Shown here: positions 17,073-24,465 of the stretch, in pieces
Position numbering within the stretch: position 1 is the first letter of the stretch
How the letters are laid out: every line of letters begins with the position of its first letter
From: SHZI01 sp031409515
Lineage (GTDB): Bacteria; Pseudomonadota; Gammaproteobacteria; Steroidobacterales; GCA-2729495
Direction: 5' to 3'
DNA: 64,000 nt
NCBI GenBank assembly: GCA_031409515.1
Contig: JANNXJ010000016.1
Span: forward strand, 206,728 to 270,727
Program-made: the position numbers and the translations under genes
The notes under the pieces: model-generated
Told to the model about the DNA's origin: nothing
The model's input: the letters and a program-made list of their open reading frames with translations, nothing else
Database searches by the model: none

Positions 17073-17353
17073 AGCAGACTCGCTCAAAGCCGTCAGCAGG
17101 GCCAGTTATCCCGCCCGGCATGATCGCGCTCGACACCCGCAATCCTGAAGCCGTGCTGAGCTACATCGCCGCCCGCGTCCGCGAGGCTCGGGTGGACGTC
17201 GTCATCGTGGCCGCACGCCCTGGCGGCGACTCCACGACGGTGTACCGAGGAGATCGGGCAGACGCGGCGCTGATGGACGTGCTCAAAGTCGCGACTACCG
17301 CCCTTCAGATGATACGCGGCGACCAGCGGACCGCTGCAGGCAGTGGGGGCTGA
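17069..17353 (+). CDS. Hypothetical protein of the element
   Basis: A 94-aa protein starting at a GTG that overlaps the previous stop (GTGA). The middle part (PEAVLSYIAARVREARVDVVIVAARPGGDSTTVYRGD) looks like a small alpha/beta fold. No family recognised. Its place between the regulator and the replication genes suggests an accessory replication or control role. Confidence 0.55.
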   Translation: MKQTRSKPSAGPVIPPGMIALDTRNPEAVLSYIAARVREARVDVVIVAARPGGDSTTVYRGDRADAALMDVLKVATTALQMIRGDQRTAAGSGG

Positions 17354-17662
17354 ATGTTATGCGAAGCGCTCGCCACCCCTAGCCCTTCCCCTCTGGTCGT
17401 CTACAGCGGCCCCAATGCCGAGCGGATGGCCCGAGAAGATGGCCAGGCGCTGGCCTGCCCGGCGAACCGCTGGCCTTCGTCTATCGAATGGTCGGTGCGT
17501 GGTGCCACGGTGCTGCTGATCGAACACGGCGAGGTCGACGACGATCGCGTCCACTTGCTGGCCCGGGCCTTGATCGCGGCCGGGGCGGCCTCTGTAAAGC
17601 TCTGCCGGCTGGGCCTCGTTGGAAAGTACTACCCCGACAGATATCTCGCGGAGGGTGCGTGA
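17354..17662 (+). CDS. Small TOPRIM-like protein upstream of the replication ATPase
   Basis: A 102-aa protein. LVVYSGPNAERMAREDG..., VLLIEHGEVDDDRVHLLARALIAAGAASVKLCRLG resembles the second half of a primase/TOPRIM fold (acidic D-x-D and an alpha/beta repeat). Standalone TOPRIM-like genes commonly precede RepA-type ATPase genes in phages and plasmids. The first acidic TOPRIM motif is not convincing, so it may be a remnant. It is spaced 1 nt from both neighbours. Confidence 0.5.
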   Translation: MLCEALATPSPSPLVVYSGPNAERMAREDGQALACPANRWPSSIEWSVRGATVLLIEHGEVDDDRVHLLARALIAAGAASVKLCRLGLVGKYYPDRYLAEGA

Positions 17663-17663
17663 G

Positions 17664-18857
17664 ATGGCCTGTCAACCCAAGGGATCCACCGGGCCAGTTG
17701 CTGCGATTGAAGCGCACCGCGCCCGCCGTACTGCAGAGATGTTAATGGCCGACCCCGAGCGCCCCCGGATTCTTGCTACCGACACGGCCATAGGCCTGTG
17801 CACGTTCGATGACGAACAACCGGGGGTCGAGTTCGTCGCAGAGGACCTCTTCCCAGTGGACGTGATCACCCTCATATCCCCTGGCGGGTATGGCAAGTCG
17901 ACGCTCATCCTGCAATGGATGATCGCCATCATCCTGGGCCTGGCGATCTTCGGCATGAAGGTGCGTCGACCCGGACCGGTGGTGCTGGTCACGGCGGAAG
18001 ACGGCCTGAAGCGAATACGCCACCGCCTGCATCGCATGGCTCGGCAGATGGCGCTCACCCGGGACCAGGTAGTGATGGTCGCGTCGCAGCTGTACGTCGT
18101 CGACCTCACCGCCAAACCAGCGCGCCTGGCCCACCTCGACCGCAATGGGAACATCGTCGGCACGTCACTCACGGATGCGTTAATCGATGCCTACCGCGAC
18201 CTGAAGCCGTCTGCAGTCTTCCTCGATCCCCTCGTGTCGTTTGGCCCTGGCGAACGGCACGTCAATGACGGCGAGCAGGCCACCATTACGCAGATGCGGC
18301 GCCTCGTCGAAGCTCTGAACGCTCCGGTGATTGGCGCCCACCACACCGGCAAGCAGGTAGCCCGCGAGAAGATCCTTGACCTCTACAGCGGACGAGGAGG
18401 GTCTGCATTGGGCGACGGGGCCCGCGCCGCGTTCGTTATCGAGCTCGTCGAGAATGAGCCAGTACCGGCTGGGCTTGATCCAGAGGACATGGCCGAGCAC
18501 CGCCTGTTCCGGCTGCACAACGTCAAGATGCAGGACGCGCCGAAGTGGCGGGAACCGATTTGGCTGGTGCGCCACGGCCTCCAATTTCGCCATGTGGTTG
18601 CAAAGCGACCAGACGCAGCCGCTGCCATGGCCAATGATGTCACCCGCCTCTGCGCGTTCCTGAAGGCCCAGGCGGCAGCGGGACACAAACCCGACAAGAA
18701 GGCCCTGGAAGCTGCCAAAGCCGAGCTGAAGCTCACTCGGGACCGGGTGCGAGCCGTCGTGGACTGGGCGCTCTCATCCGGCGCGGTGGTGGAGATGGAC
18801 CTGCCTGCGGCCGAGGTCAAAGGCCGACGGAAGACTTACCTCCATGCGGTCAAGTAA
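17664..18857 (+). CDS. RepA-type AAA ATPase / replicative helicase-like protein
   Basis: A 397-aa RecA-fold ATPase of the AAA_25 / RepA-like group. Walker A is SPGGYGKSTLILQWM, Walker B PSAVFLDPLVSF, and the sensor region is GAHHTGKQV. The C-terminus (DRVRAVVDWALSSGAVVEM) resembles a winged-helix segment. Such proteins unwind plasmid or phage origins. The ATG at 17664 is chosen because it follows the upstream stop by 1 nt; a longer frame from 17619 overlaps that gene. Iteron-like repeats start 15 nt after its stop, supporting a replication role. Confidence 0.85.
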   Translation: MACQPKGSTGPVAAIEAHRARRTAEMLMADPERPRILATDTAIGLCTFDDEQPGVEFVAEDLFPVDVITLISPGGYGKSTLILQWMIAIILGLAIFGMKVRRPGPVVLVTAEDGLKRIRHRLHRMARQMALTRDQVVMVASQLYVVDLTAKPARLAHLDRNGNIVGTSLTDALIDAYRDLKPSAVFLDPLVSFGPGERHVNDGEQATITQMRRLVEALNAPVIGAHHTGKQVAREKILDLYSGRGGSALGDGARAAFVIELVENEPVPAGLDPEDMAEHRLFRLHNVKMQDAPKWREPIWLVRHGLQFRHVVAKRPDAAAAMANDVTRLCAFLKAQAAAGHKPDKKALEAAKAELKLTRDRVRAVVDWALSSGAVVEMDLPAAEVKGRRKTYLHAVK

Positions 18858-18872
18858 CTCCAATCGGCGAAG

Positions 18873-19029
18873 TCGCGGCCATGTCGCGGGTATATCGCGG
18901 GGATTTCCAGAAGGTGGGAGGGATAGGCCCGCGCCTAATTCGCGGCCTTCCACTTCCCTAAGGGCCGCGTATTTGAAAACCGTGGTGTATGGCAGTGCAG
19001 CGCTGATCCATGTCGCGGCCATGTCGCGG
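18873..19029 (+). repeat. 11-bp-phased direct repeats (iteron-like, candidate origin)
   Basis: Six copies of TCGCGG, most within ATGTCGCGGCC-like 11-mers, start at 18873, 18884, 18895, 18940, 19013 and 19024. Within the two clusters the spacing is exactly 11 bp, one helical turn. They lie between the RepA-type ATPase gene and a small HTH gene in a 200-bp gap without an ORF. This is the layout of an iteron origin or of cooperative repressor sites. Confidence 0.7.
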
Positions 19030-19059
19030 CTGATTGCTACTTAAGAGAAGGGTACGAAC

Positions 19060-19305
19060 ATGCGACAAACCATCAGCGGGACGCTCGAGTATCGCCTCCT
19101 GGCCCAGTTCTACAAACCCACCGATCCAGCAGGCATTGCCCAAGCAGCACGACGCCTGGCTGCTCTGGGATGGAAGGCTCAGGACATCGCTGAAACCATG
19201 GGCATGTCGACGCTCGCCGTCCAACAGCTCCTCGCCGAACATCCGGAGCAGCAGCAGGCGGACCATGCCGGAAACCGTGTGGAGACCCATGTTGAAGCCC
19301 AATAA
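19060..19305 (+). CDS. Small HTH DNA-binding protein
   Basis: An 81-aa protein, MRQTISGTLEYRLLAQFY..., with the helix-turn-helix AARRLAALGWKAQDIAETMGMSTLAVQQLLAEH (about residues 29-61), similar in shape to sigma-70 region 4 or resolvase HTH motifs. AGAAGGG lies upstream of the ATG. It follows the iteron block and could be its ligand or a late-gene regulator controlling the terminase genes downstream (inference). Confidence 0.65.
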   Translation: MRQTISGTLEYRLLAQFYKPTDPAGIAQAARRLAALGWKAQDIAETMGMSTLAVQQLLAEHPEQQQADHAGNRVETHVEAQ

Positions 19306-19636
19306 AAATAGAGGTTTACGCGTGATTTCTGCCGAATTGCCGCAGTCGCGTCCTAGACGGTTTTTTGGCACAGGGCTGGTGGACTGCGCAAACCGCAGTG
19401 CATTTGCTAGCAACGGCGCGGGTTCCAGCCCGACTCGGCGTATCAGTGCAACCCGTGTGCAACGCGCGGGCCTGGCTGAAGGGCATCCTCGCGAACAGGC
19501 AACCGCAAGCGCCACACCGCCGACCCTGGCCGAACGTGCGGGCCTTGGCGGCGTCACTGGCAGCCGTCGGGCCCGCCGGGGCTGAGTACCAGAAACGGGG
19601 CAACGTGGCCCCCACAACGCGACACGAAGGAACTGA
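19306..19636 (+). other. 331-bp gap upstream of the terminase genes, rich in inverted repeats
   Basis: No convincing gene. GGGCTGG (19373-19379) pairs exactly with CCAGCCC (19425-19431), enclosing a hairpin ACTGC/GCAGT and the palindrome TTGCTAGCAA. The multi-arm shape is tRNA-like, but T-loop and anticodon-loop bases do not fit a tRNA. Its place just before the small terminase gene, where many phages keep cos or pac, makes a packaging site or structured leader RNA possible. Confidence 0.35.
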
Positions 19637-20092
19637 ATGCATGACGACCAACCCGTAGCCCGCACCAGGAAGCGCCCGATTCCGAAGGGCGGCCTGAAGA
19701 TCATCGAGGACCTGGCCGCGAAGGGCTCCCGGGAAATCGATATAGCGATGGCGCTGACCGTGTCCGAGTCGACGTGGCGCCGTCTCCGCAAGAATGACCC
19801 GAAGGTCGAGGCCGCGTTCCAGCGCGGCAGGGGCCGCCTACGTCAGCTGCTGATCGGTGCGCTGCTCCAGCCACCTCCTGGTAAGGGCACGTCCATCAGC
19901 GAACGCAACAGCAGCCAGCAGCTGTCTCACCGTGGCGCGTGCCTGCTCTGGAACAACCTGATCGGTGACGAGACCGCTCAGGCCGGGCAGGGCGCCACGA
20001 TGAACGTTCAGATCAACATTCCCGCACCCATGCCCCTGGCCGAGTACCGGGCCCGCGCTATCACCCCACCGAAGGAACCCACCGATGAATGA
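19637..20092 (+). CDS. Terminase small subunit-like HTH protein
   Basis: A 151-aa protein. Residues about 20-60 (LKIIEDLAAKGSREIDIAMALTVSESTWRRLRKNDPKVEAAFQRGR) form the helix-turn-helix seen in phage small terminases that bind the packaging site. The rest is compatible with an oligomerisation region and a C-terminal tail. AAGGA precedes the ATG, and the stop overlaps the large-subunit start by 8 nt. Call rests on the HTH and on position. Confidence 0.65.
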   Translation: MHDDQPVARTRKRPIPKGGLKIIEDLAAKGSREIDIAMALTVSESTWRRLRKNDPKVEAAFQRGRGRLRQLLIGALLQPPPGKGTSISERNSSQQLSHRGACLLWNNLIGDETAQAGQGATMNVQINIPAPMPLAEYRARAITPPKEPTDE

Positions 20093-21524
20093 ATTTCACC
20101 TACTGGACTGGCAGCGGCGAGCTTGCGAGCAGCCGATTGAACTTGACGTCGCGCTCCTTGGGGCACGTGCGGGCGGTAAGTCGACGTGCCTAATCGGCGG
20201 CTTCGTCCTGCAATACATCGGCTTGTTCGACAACTCCCGCATCGCCATCTTGCGGAAGAGCTTTCCGGGCCTGGCTGATATCACGGCCCTGACGCACCTG
20301 CTGTTCCCGCTCGCCGACCCGGGCGCGAAGTGGAACGGCCAGGCGCACGCGTGGACCTTCTCGAACGGCAGCATTGTCGAGTTGGGCATCCTCGAGTCGG
20401 AGCGAGATTTCGCCCGGTGGCAAGGGAGAAATTTTCACGTTATAGCAATCGAAGAGGCCGGCCAATTTGGTGATCCCAGACTGCTCGACCTGATGCGCTC
20501 ATGCCTCCGCTCCAGTGACGGTCGACCCGTGCGGTTCCTGCTGAGTGCAAACCCCGGAGGACCAGGCCATCACTGGCTGCATCGCCGGTACGTACTGCGG
20601 GCTACTCCGTGGGAGGAATTCATCGAGCCGATCAGTGGGCGTGCGTCGGTGACGATCACGTCGACGATGTTCGACAACGAGCACATCGACGCCGTCGACT
20701 ATCAGAAGCAACTATCGGCCGCCTGCGCCGGCGATCCCGAGCTGCTGCGCGCGTGGGTCCACGGCGATTGGAACATTGCCCGCGGTGCGTACTTCGGTGA
20801 CGTGCTCGACGAGTCGAAGGTGATGACGGCCGACTGGGATCGGTTGCCGGACAGATTCGCCAAACGGACGGACCTCTCCGACCAAGACTATGCCATGGCT
20901 GTGAAGCTCCAGGACGGCTGGCCGCAGTGGAACTTCTTTCTCGCGTTGGACTGGGGTGTGGCGGCGCCGGCTGTGTGCTACTTCGTCGCGGAATCGCCGG
21001 GAGCTGAGGGCCCAGACGGGCGCTATTACCCGCGAAATTCTCTCGTCCTGTTCGACGAGTACGACACGCGGGTCAGCGATGACGATTTGAACAATGGCAC
21101 CGGACTCACGGTTGCTGAACTGGCGGGGCGGCTTGTGGGCATCGCGAACCAGTGGGGAATGTCGGCCATAGGCGCCGCGGATGACAGCATTTTCAGCAGC
21201 CTGGGTACGGCGGCGAAGAGCATTGCGGAGGAGTTCTCCAGAAACGGGGTCGAATTCCAAGCGGCCAACAAGGCCGATCGCATTTCCGGCCTGCAGCACA
21301 TGCGCACGCTACTCAGCCAGGCGGGGATGCCTGACAAGCCCGGGCTGTACGTGGCGAAGAGGTGCAGCGGCTTCTGGTCAACGGTTCCGTTCTTACCCCG
21401 CGACCCGCGGCGCCGGGAGGATTTGGACTCGCACGGACCCGACCATTGGGCCGACGCTGCCAGATACGCAATAACGTACTCGCAGCCGGTCCTGCAGGTC
21501 GTCAAGCTGCCCCGCGTGCGCTGA
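20085..21524 (+). CDS. Phage terminase large subunit
   Basis: A 479-aa DNA-packaging motor. The ATPase domain has Walker A GARAGGKST (about residues 26-34), Walker B FHVIAIEEAGQF with the catalytic Glu, and the coupling motif LLSANPGG. The nuclease domain has the RNase H-like acidic residues in FLALDWGVA, GAADDS and HGPDHWADAARY. All motifs are intact and there is no frameshift, so it is likely functional. It is the only recognisable virion-assembly enzyme in the element; no portal gene follows it. Confidence 0.93.
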   Translation: MNEFHLLDWQRRACEQPIELDVALLGARAGGKSTCLIGGFVLQYIGLFDNSRIAILRKSFPGLADITALTHLLFPLADPGAKWNGQAHAWTFSNGSIVELGILESERDFARWQGRNFHVIAIEEAGQFGDPRLLDLMRSCLRSSDGRPVRFLLSANPGGPGHHWLHRRYVLRATPWEEFIEPISGRASVTITSTMFDNEHIDAVDYQKQLSAACAGDPELLRAWVHGDWNIARGAYFGDVLDESKVMTADWDRLPDRFAKRTDLSDQDYAMAVKLQDGWPQWNFFLALDWGVAAPAVCYFVAESPGAEGPDGRYYPRNSLVLFDEYDTRVSDDDLNNGTGLTVAELAGRLVGIANQWGMSAIGAADDSIFSSLGTAAKSIAEEFSRNGVEFQAANKADRISGLQHMRTLLSQAGMPDKPGLYVAKRCSGFWSTVPFLPRDPRRREDLDSHGPDHWADAARYAITYSQPVLQVVKLPRVR

Positions 21525-21562
21525 ACCTGCACCGCCGGCACATCATCCCCTTCGACGAGGCG

Positions 21563-21733
21563 GTGGTGCTGGGGAAGCATGGGCGGCCGAAGAAGGGGGA
21601 GGAAAAGAAAGTTGCCAATGGCAAGTTTAACGGCGGCAACCAAACCACCTACACCGTCGCCCGCCTGAGGCGCGACCGGCCCGAGCTGGCGGAGCGCGGT
21701 CTTGCGTTGGCGCTCGGAGAGGCCAGCAGATGA
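21563..21733 (+). pseudogene. Fragment of a GRPKKGE-type phage/plasmid protein
   Basis: The frame reads GKHGRPKKGEEKKVANGKFNGG, then TTYTVARLRRDRPELAERGLAL. This resembles a block found inside larger mobile-element proteins (GRPKKGE..NG..T.Y..ARLKRD.PE.AERV). Only about 50 residues remain, with no clear start (GTG at 21563 is a guess), and the frame runs back into the terminase gene. I read it as a deletion remnant between terL and the next gene. Confidence 0.4.
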
Positions 21734-21919
21734 GGCCGCTTCGGTGCGCGAATAACGGGTCGGTGCCGTCCCGTTTTCCGGCTGTCGGCCCCTACTCGGC
21801 TCGATCCGCTTCAGCAACTCCCCGCAACGCCGGATCGCCATCGCCGGCACGCGCATCGCAATCCTCTTACGTTTCACTTGCCCTTTGCCTATCGTCCAGC
21901 TGTCACCAGGAGGTTTCAA

Positions 21920-22789
21920 ATGTCTAAATTCGTCGACGAAATCAACACACGTGCTCAGGAGCTCGCGCGCCGGAACAAGCTGTCCGACGTCGGCTCCGTC
22001 GAGCAAGTTCTCCACGACGGCAAACAGACCATCGTCGCCACCCTCGCGGACCAGTCCAGTTTCAGGACCGAGGCCTCTGAGTTCGTCGACGTCGAGCAGG
22101 CGGCCGCCCCCGTCTCGCGGGCGTTCACGGTCCTGCAGGAATTCGTCGCCCGGTCGGTTCCCATCGGTCGAAACACCAACCTCAGCCCGTCCGGCAAGGT
22201 TGCCGAGTTGCGGCCGGCGCAGGAACTTGCGGTCGCGCAAGCGGCGGTGGAGTTCGAGGCGCTGCAGGATTTCTCTGCCAGCATTGCCACGGCTGAGACA
22301 CAGCGCTACGCGCCGCCCGAGTATCCCTACAAGGAAGGTCCAAATTACTTCCAGAAGGCCCTCGCGGACGACCGGGAAGTACGCGACCTGCTGCGCAAGA
22401 TGACCGTCGAAGAGCAGATGACGGTACTAAAACAGGTTGAAGCCGGTGACGCCGAGGAACGGGTGCTGCGCGCCATCCTGGGTTCGCCGCTCGGCCTGGG
22501 TGAAGGCCTGGTGCGTGCCGCCAGCGCCGCGCACCGGCGCCGCATCGACGAACTGGATCCCGTCGGCCGGGTGAAACTCGACCGGGACAGCCAGGCGCTC
22601 GATTGGGCCCAGCGGGCGACGTTCGTGATCGCTGCCCACCTGAAGGTAAAAACCGAACTCACTGACGAGCAGCTGGCCGACATCGTCCACGTGCGGCGCG
22701 GCTGGCCGGTGTTTGGCATCGACAATCGGGCTGTCGCCCTCGCCAAGCACCGGGCTGAGCGGCAGAAGTTTGCACAAAAAGCGGCCTGA
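21920..22789 (+). CDS. Hypothetical element protein, 289 aa
   Basis: MSKFVDEINTRAQELARRNKL..., preceded by a strong AGGAGG. Predominantly helical with many charged residues. A basic/acidic region near residues 160-230 (DDREVRDLLRKMTVEEQMTVLKQVEAGDAEERVLRAILGS) recalls a coiled or helical-bundle structure. It occupies the position where portal and head genes stand in phages but shows none of their motifs. No family recognised. Confidence 0.75.
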   Translation: MSKFVDEINTRAQELARRNKLSDVGSVEQVLHDGKQTIVATLADQSSFRTEASEFVDVEQAAAPVSRAFTVLQEFVARSVPIGRNTNLSPSGKVAELRPAQELAVAQAAVEFEALQDFSASIATAETQRYAPPEYPYKEGPNYFQKALADDREVRDLLRKMTVEEQMTVLKQVEAGDAEERVLRAILGSPLGLGEGLVRAASAAHRRRIDELDPVGRVKLDRDSQALDWAQRATFVIAAHLKVKTELTDEQLADIVHVRRGWPVFGIDNRAVALAKHRAERQKFAQKAA

Positions 22790-22982
22790 TCTGATGGTCA
22801 CCGCTCCCCGTTCGGCGCGCTTTCCTCCTGGTTCCCGCGCCAACACGCTCCCCCGCCGGCGCTCCGTCGGCTGGGGGCACCTTTCATCTCGAGTTGCGCG
22901 CGCGATCTTGTCAGGACCGCGCCAACAGCCCCGCCCGTCGGTCATTCAGCGGGCGGGGCTCCTACTTCTCTCAAGGTGATTG

Positions 22983-23513
22983 ATGCTTGATCTGGCAACG
23001 CTGGCGATTAAGGTTGAGTCCAACGCGGACGATGCCACGCGGAGCCTGCAATCCCTCGCAGGTGCTGGTGACCAGGCCGAACGCGCCACCGACAAACTAA
23101 ACGCCGGTTCGGCGCTCCTGGCCGTGCAGAACACGTCCGGGGTCCTGACCGCCCCCGAGATCCCGTCACTGAGCCTGACAGCGCCGCGCCTGGAGCCGCT
23201 CACGGTGCGCCCGTTCACCCTGCCGACCTTCGGCCCGCCCACCCTCGATGCGAACGCCCTGAGGCTGCCTGAGGCGGCCTCGTTGCCTGCCTTCCCAGTG
23301 TCGCGACCCGGGGGCGCACCGACAGTGAACATCTACAACCAGAGCGGCACACAACTAGACGCCTCCGTGCAGACCAGCGACGGCAAAGACGGCGAGCGGA
23401 TGATTCAGATCACCCTGCACCGCGTGGCCGAAGACATTGGCCGTGACGGACCCATCTCCCAGGTCATGCGCACGAAGTTCAACCTCTCGCAAGCGCTCGG
23501 GAACCGCAGCTGA
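22983..23513 (+). CDS. Miniature tail tape-measure protein
   Basis: A 176-aa protein combining the two ends of a siphophage tape-measure protein. The N-terminus LATLAIKVESNADDATRSLQSLAGAGDQAERATDKL matches the usual start. The C-terminus VNIYNQSGTQLDASVQTSDGKDGERMIQI..., ending RDGPISQVMRTKFNLSQALG, matches the usual tail (VNIxNxxG...GPxxxxxxxxFGLxR). The several-hundred-residue helical ruler and its hydrophobic segments are missing. About 70 Pro/Leu/Thr-rich residues join the ends. The frame is open, with AAGGTGAT before the ATG. It may be a deletion product of a lost tail module or a purpose-built short protein. Confidence 0.7.
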   Translation: MLDLATLAIKVESNADDATRSLQSLAGAGDQAERATDKLNAGSALLAVQNTSGVLTAPEIPSLSLTAPRLEPLTVRPFTLPTFGPPTLDANALRLPEAASLPAFPVSRPGGAPTVNIYNQSGTQLDASVQTSDGKDGERMIQITLHRVAEDIGRDGPISQVMRTKFNLSQALGNRS

Positions 23514-23521
23514 GTGCACCG

Positions 23522-23962
23522 ATGTGGCTGGACGAGCCTGAAGACGTTGACCAGTCGCGGGTCGGCGCTTACGAAACTTGGCACTCCCTAGATCCGCGGC
23601 ACACCGCCCTGATGGACGTGCTCGCCTCGCAAGCCGAGGACAATCCTTGGGCTCGCCTCTGGATCTCGGTGCTCGAGCAAGCGCTGATCGACGCCTTTTT
23701 GCCCCTCCCCAACAATTCGGATCACAAGCCATGGCCCAGCCGAGCCCGGTTCTGGCTGCGTACAGAGCACTTCGTCGAAACCTGTCACCGCGCTGGCCTG
23801 GATGGTGAATGGGTGCGGGAAATTGTCGAAAGCTATGCGCGGGAGCGCAACCATGGACGCGAAGACGCAGAACCGGATACGGCGCCACGCTCGAATGCTC
23901 AACCTATCGATCTGGGAAACAGCCAAGGACTACCAGGGCCGCGTCGGCATTCACGACGCTGA
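23522..23962 (+). CDS. Hypothetical element protein
   Basis: Up to 146 aa, MWLDEPEDVDQSRVGAYETWHSLDPRHTALMDVL..., acidic and helical up to about residue 110 (VREIVESYARERNHGRED). The last 35 residues are Pro/Arg-rich and overlap the next ORF, so the real stop may have been lost by frameshift. It lies 8 nt after the tape-measure-like gene, where minor tail genes are normally found. No family recognised. Confidence 0.5.
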   Translation: MWLDEPEDVDQSRVGAYETWHSLDPRHTALMDVLASQAEDNPWARLWISVLEQALIDAFLPLPNNSDHKPWPSRARFWLRTEHFVETCHRAGLDGEWVREIVESYARERNHGREDAEPDTAPRSNAQPIDLGNSQGLPGPRRHSRR

Positions 23963-24188
23963 CGGCCCGCTCACGGCTTGGTCGGGCATCAAATGGGTCG
24001 AGGTCGAGGCATGGATCGAGGCCTTCCTGCAGAACCCTCAGCGCGAACTGGAGAACCTGCCTCCGCCGGTACCGATCGGCCCTTGTGCGATTGCCCGGTA
24101 TCGCGTGGCGAAGACGCGGTACAACCGGCGGCTGGTGCCCGCTGCCCTTGACCAAAAGCGATCCACGCGTCGCATTTGCAGGGGGTAA
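23853..24188 (+). CDS. Hypothetical element protein
   Basis: A 111-aa protein from the internal ATG (MDAKTQNRIRRHARMLNLSIWE...). It is basic, with WETAKDYQGRVGIHDADGPLTAWSGIKWVEVEAWIEAFLQNP. It overlaps the upstream ORF by 110 nt in another frame; the two may be pieces of one frameshifted gene. No family recognised. Confidence 0.45.
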   Translation: MDAKTQNRIRRHARMLNLSIWETAKDYQGRVGIHDADGPLTAWSGIKWVEVEAWIEAFLQNPQRELENLPPPVPIGPCAIARYRVAKTRYNRRLVPAALDQKRSTRRICRG

Positions 24189-24198
24189 ACTCTCGGCC

Positions 24199-24465
24199 AT
24201 GAACCCGGAAACCTTCACCCCCTACGACAGCGCCGACTACCTGAAGACGCCCGAGCAGATCGCGGGCTACCTGGCTGCGGCTATCGAGGGAGGCGGGGCC
24301 GATCCCGAGTTCATGGTGCACGTGCGGGACGTGGTCGCTCGTGCCGAAGCTGCTGAAATTCAGACGCGACGCCAGCTGATCCCCAGCAACGCCAAGGCCG
24401 ACGCAAACAAGACACCGGGAAGGGGCAGTGGCACGACAGACGAGATGGACCCGGAAACGATGTAG
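24199..24465 (+). pseudogene. Truncated addiction-module antidote (HigA-like) gene
   Basis: 88 aa. TPYDSADYLKTPEQIAGYLAAAIEGGGADPEFMVHVRDVVARAEA follows the N-terminal pattern of the putative addiction module antidote family (DPADYLKTxExIAxYLxAALEdGdpxxxxxALGdIARA). The helix-turn-helix that should follow is replaced by an unrelated Lys/Gly/Thr-rich tail antisense to the cargo gene. No HigB/RelE-type toxin is adjacent. Probably a non-functional end fragment. Confidence 0.5.

Noticed and set aside
19368..19440. tRNA-like cloverleaf in the element
   Set aside because: A 17-nt anticodon-like hairpin and a GGTTCCAGCC segment are suggestive, but the T-loop lacks the R57-A58 pattern, the loop lacks U33 and the acceptor stem does not place correctly.
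23853..24465. Toxin-antitoxin module
   Set aside because: Only an antidote-like N-terminus is present and the gene before it shows no HigB/RelE toxin pattern.
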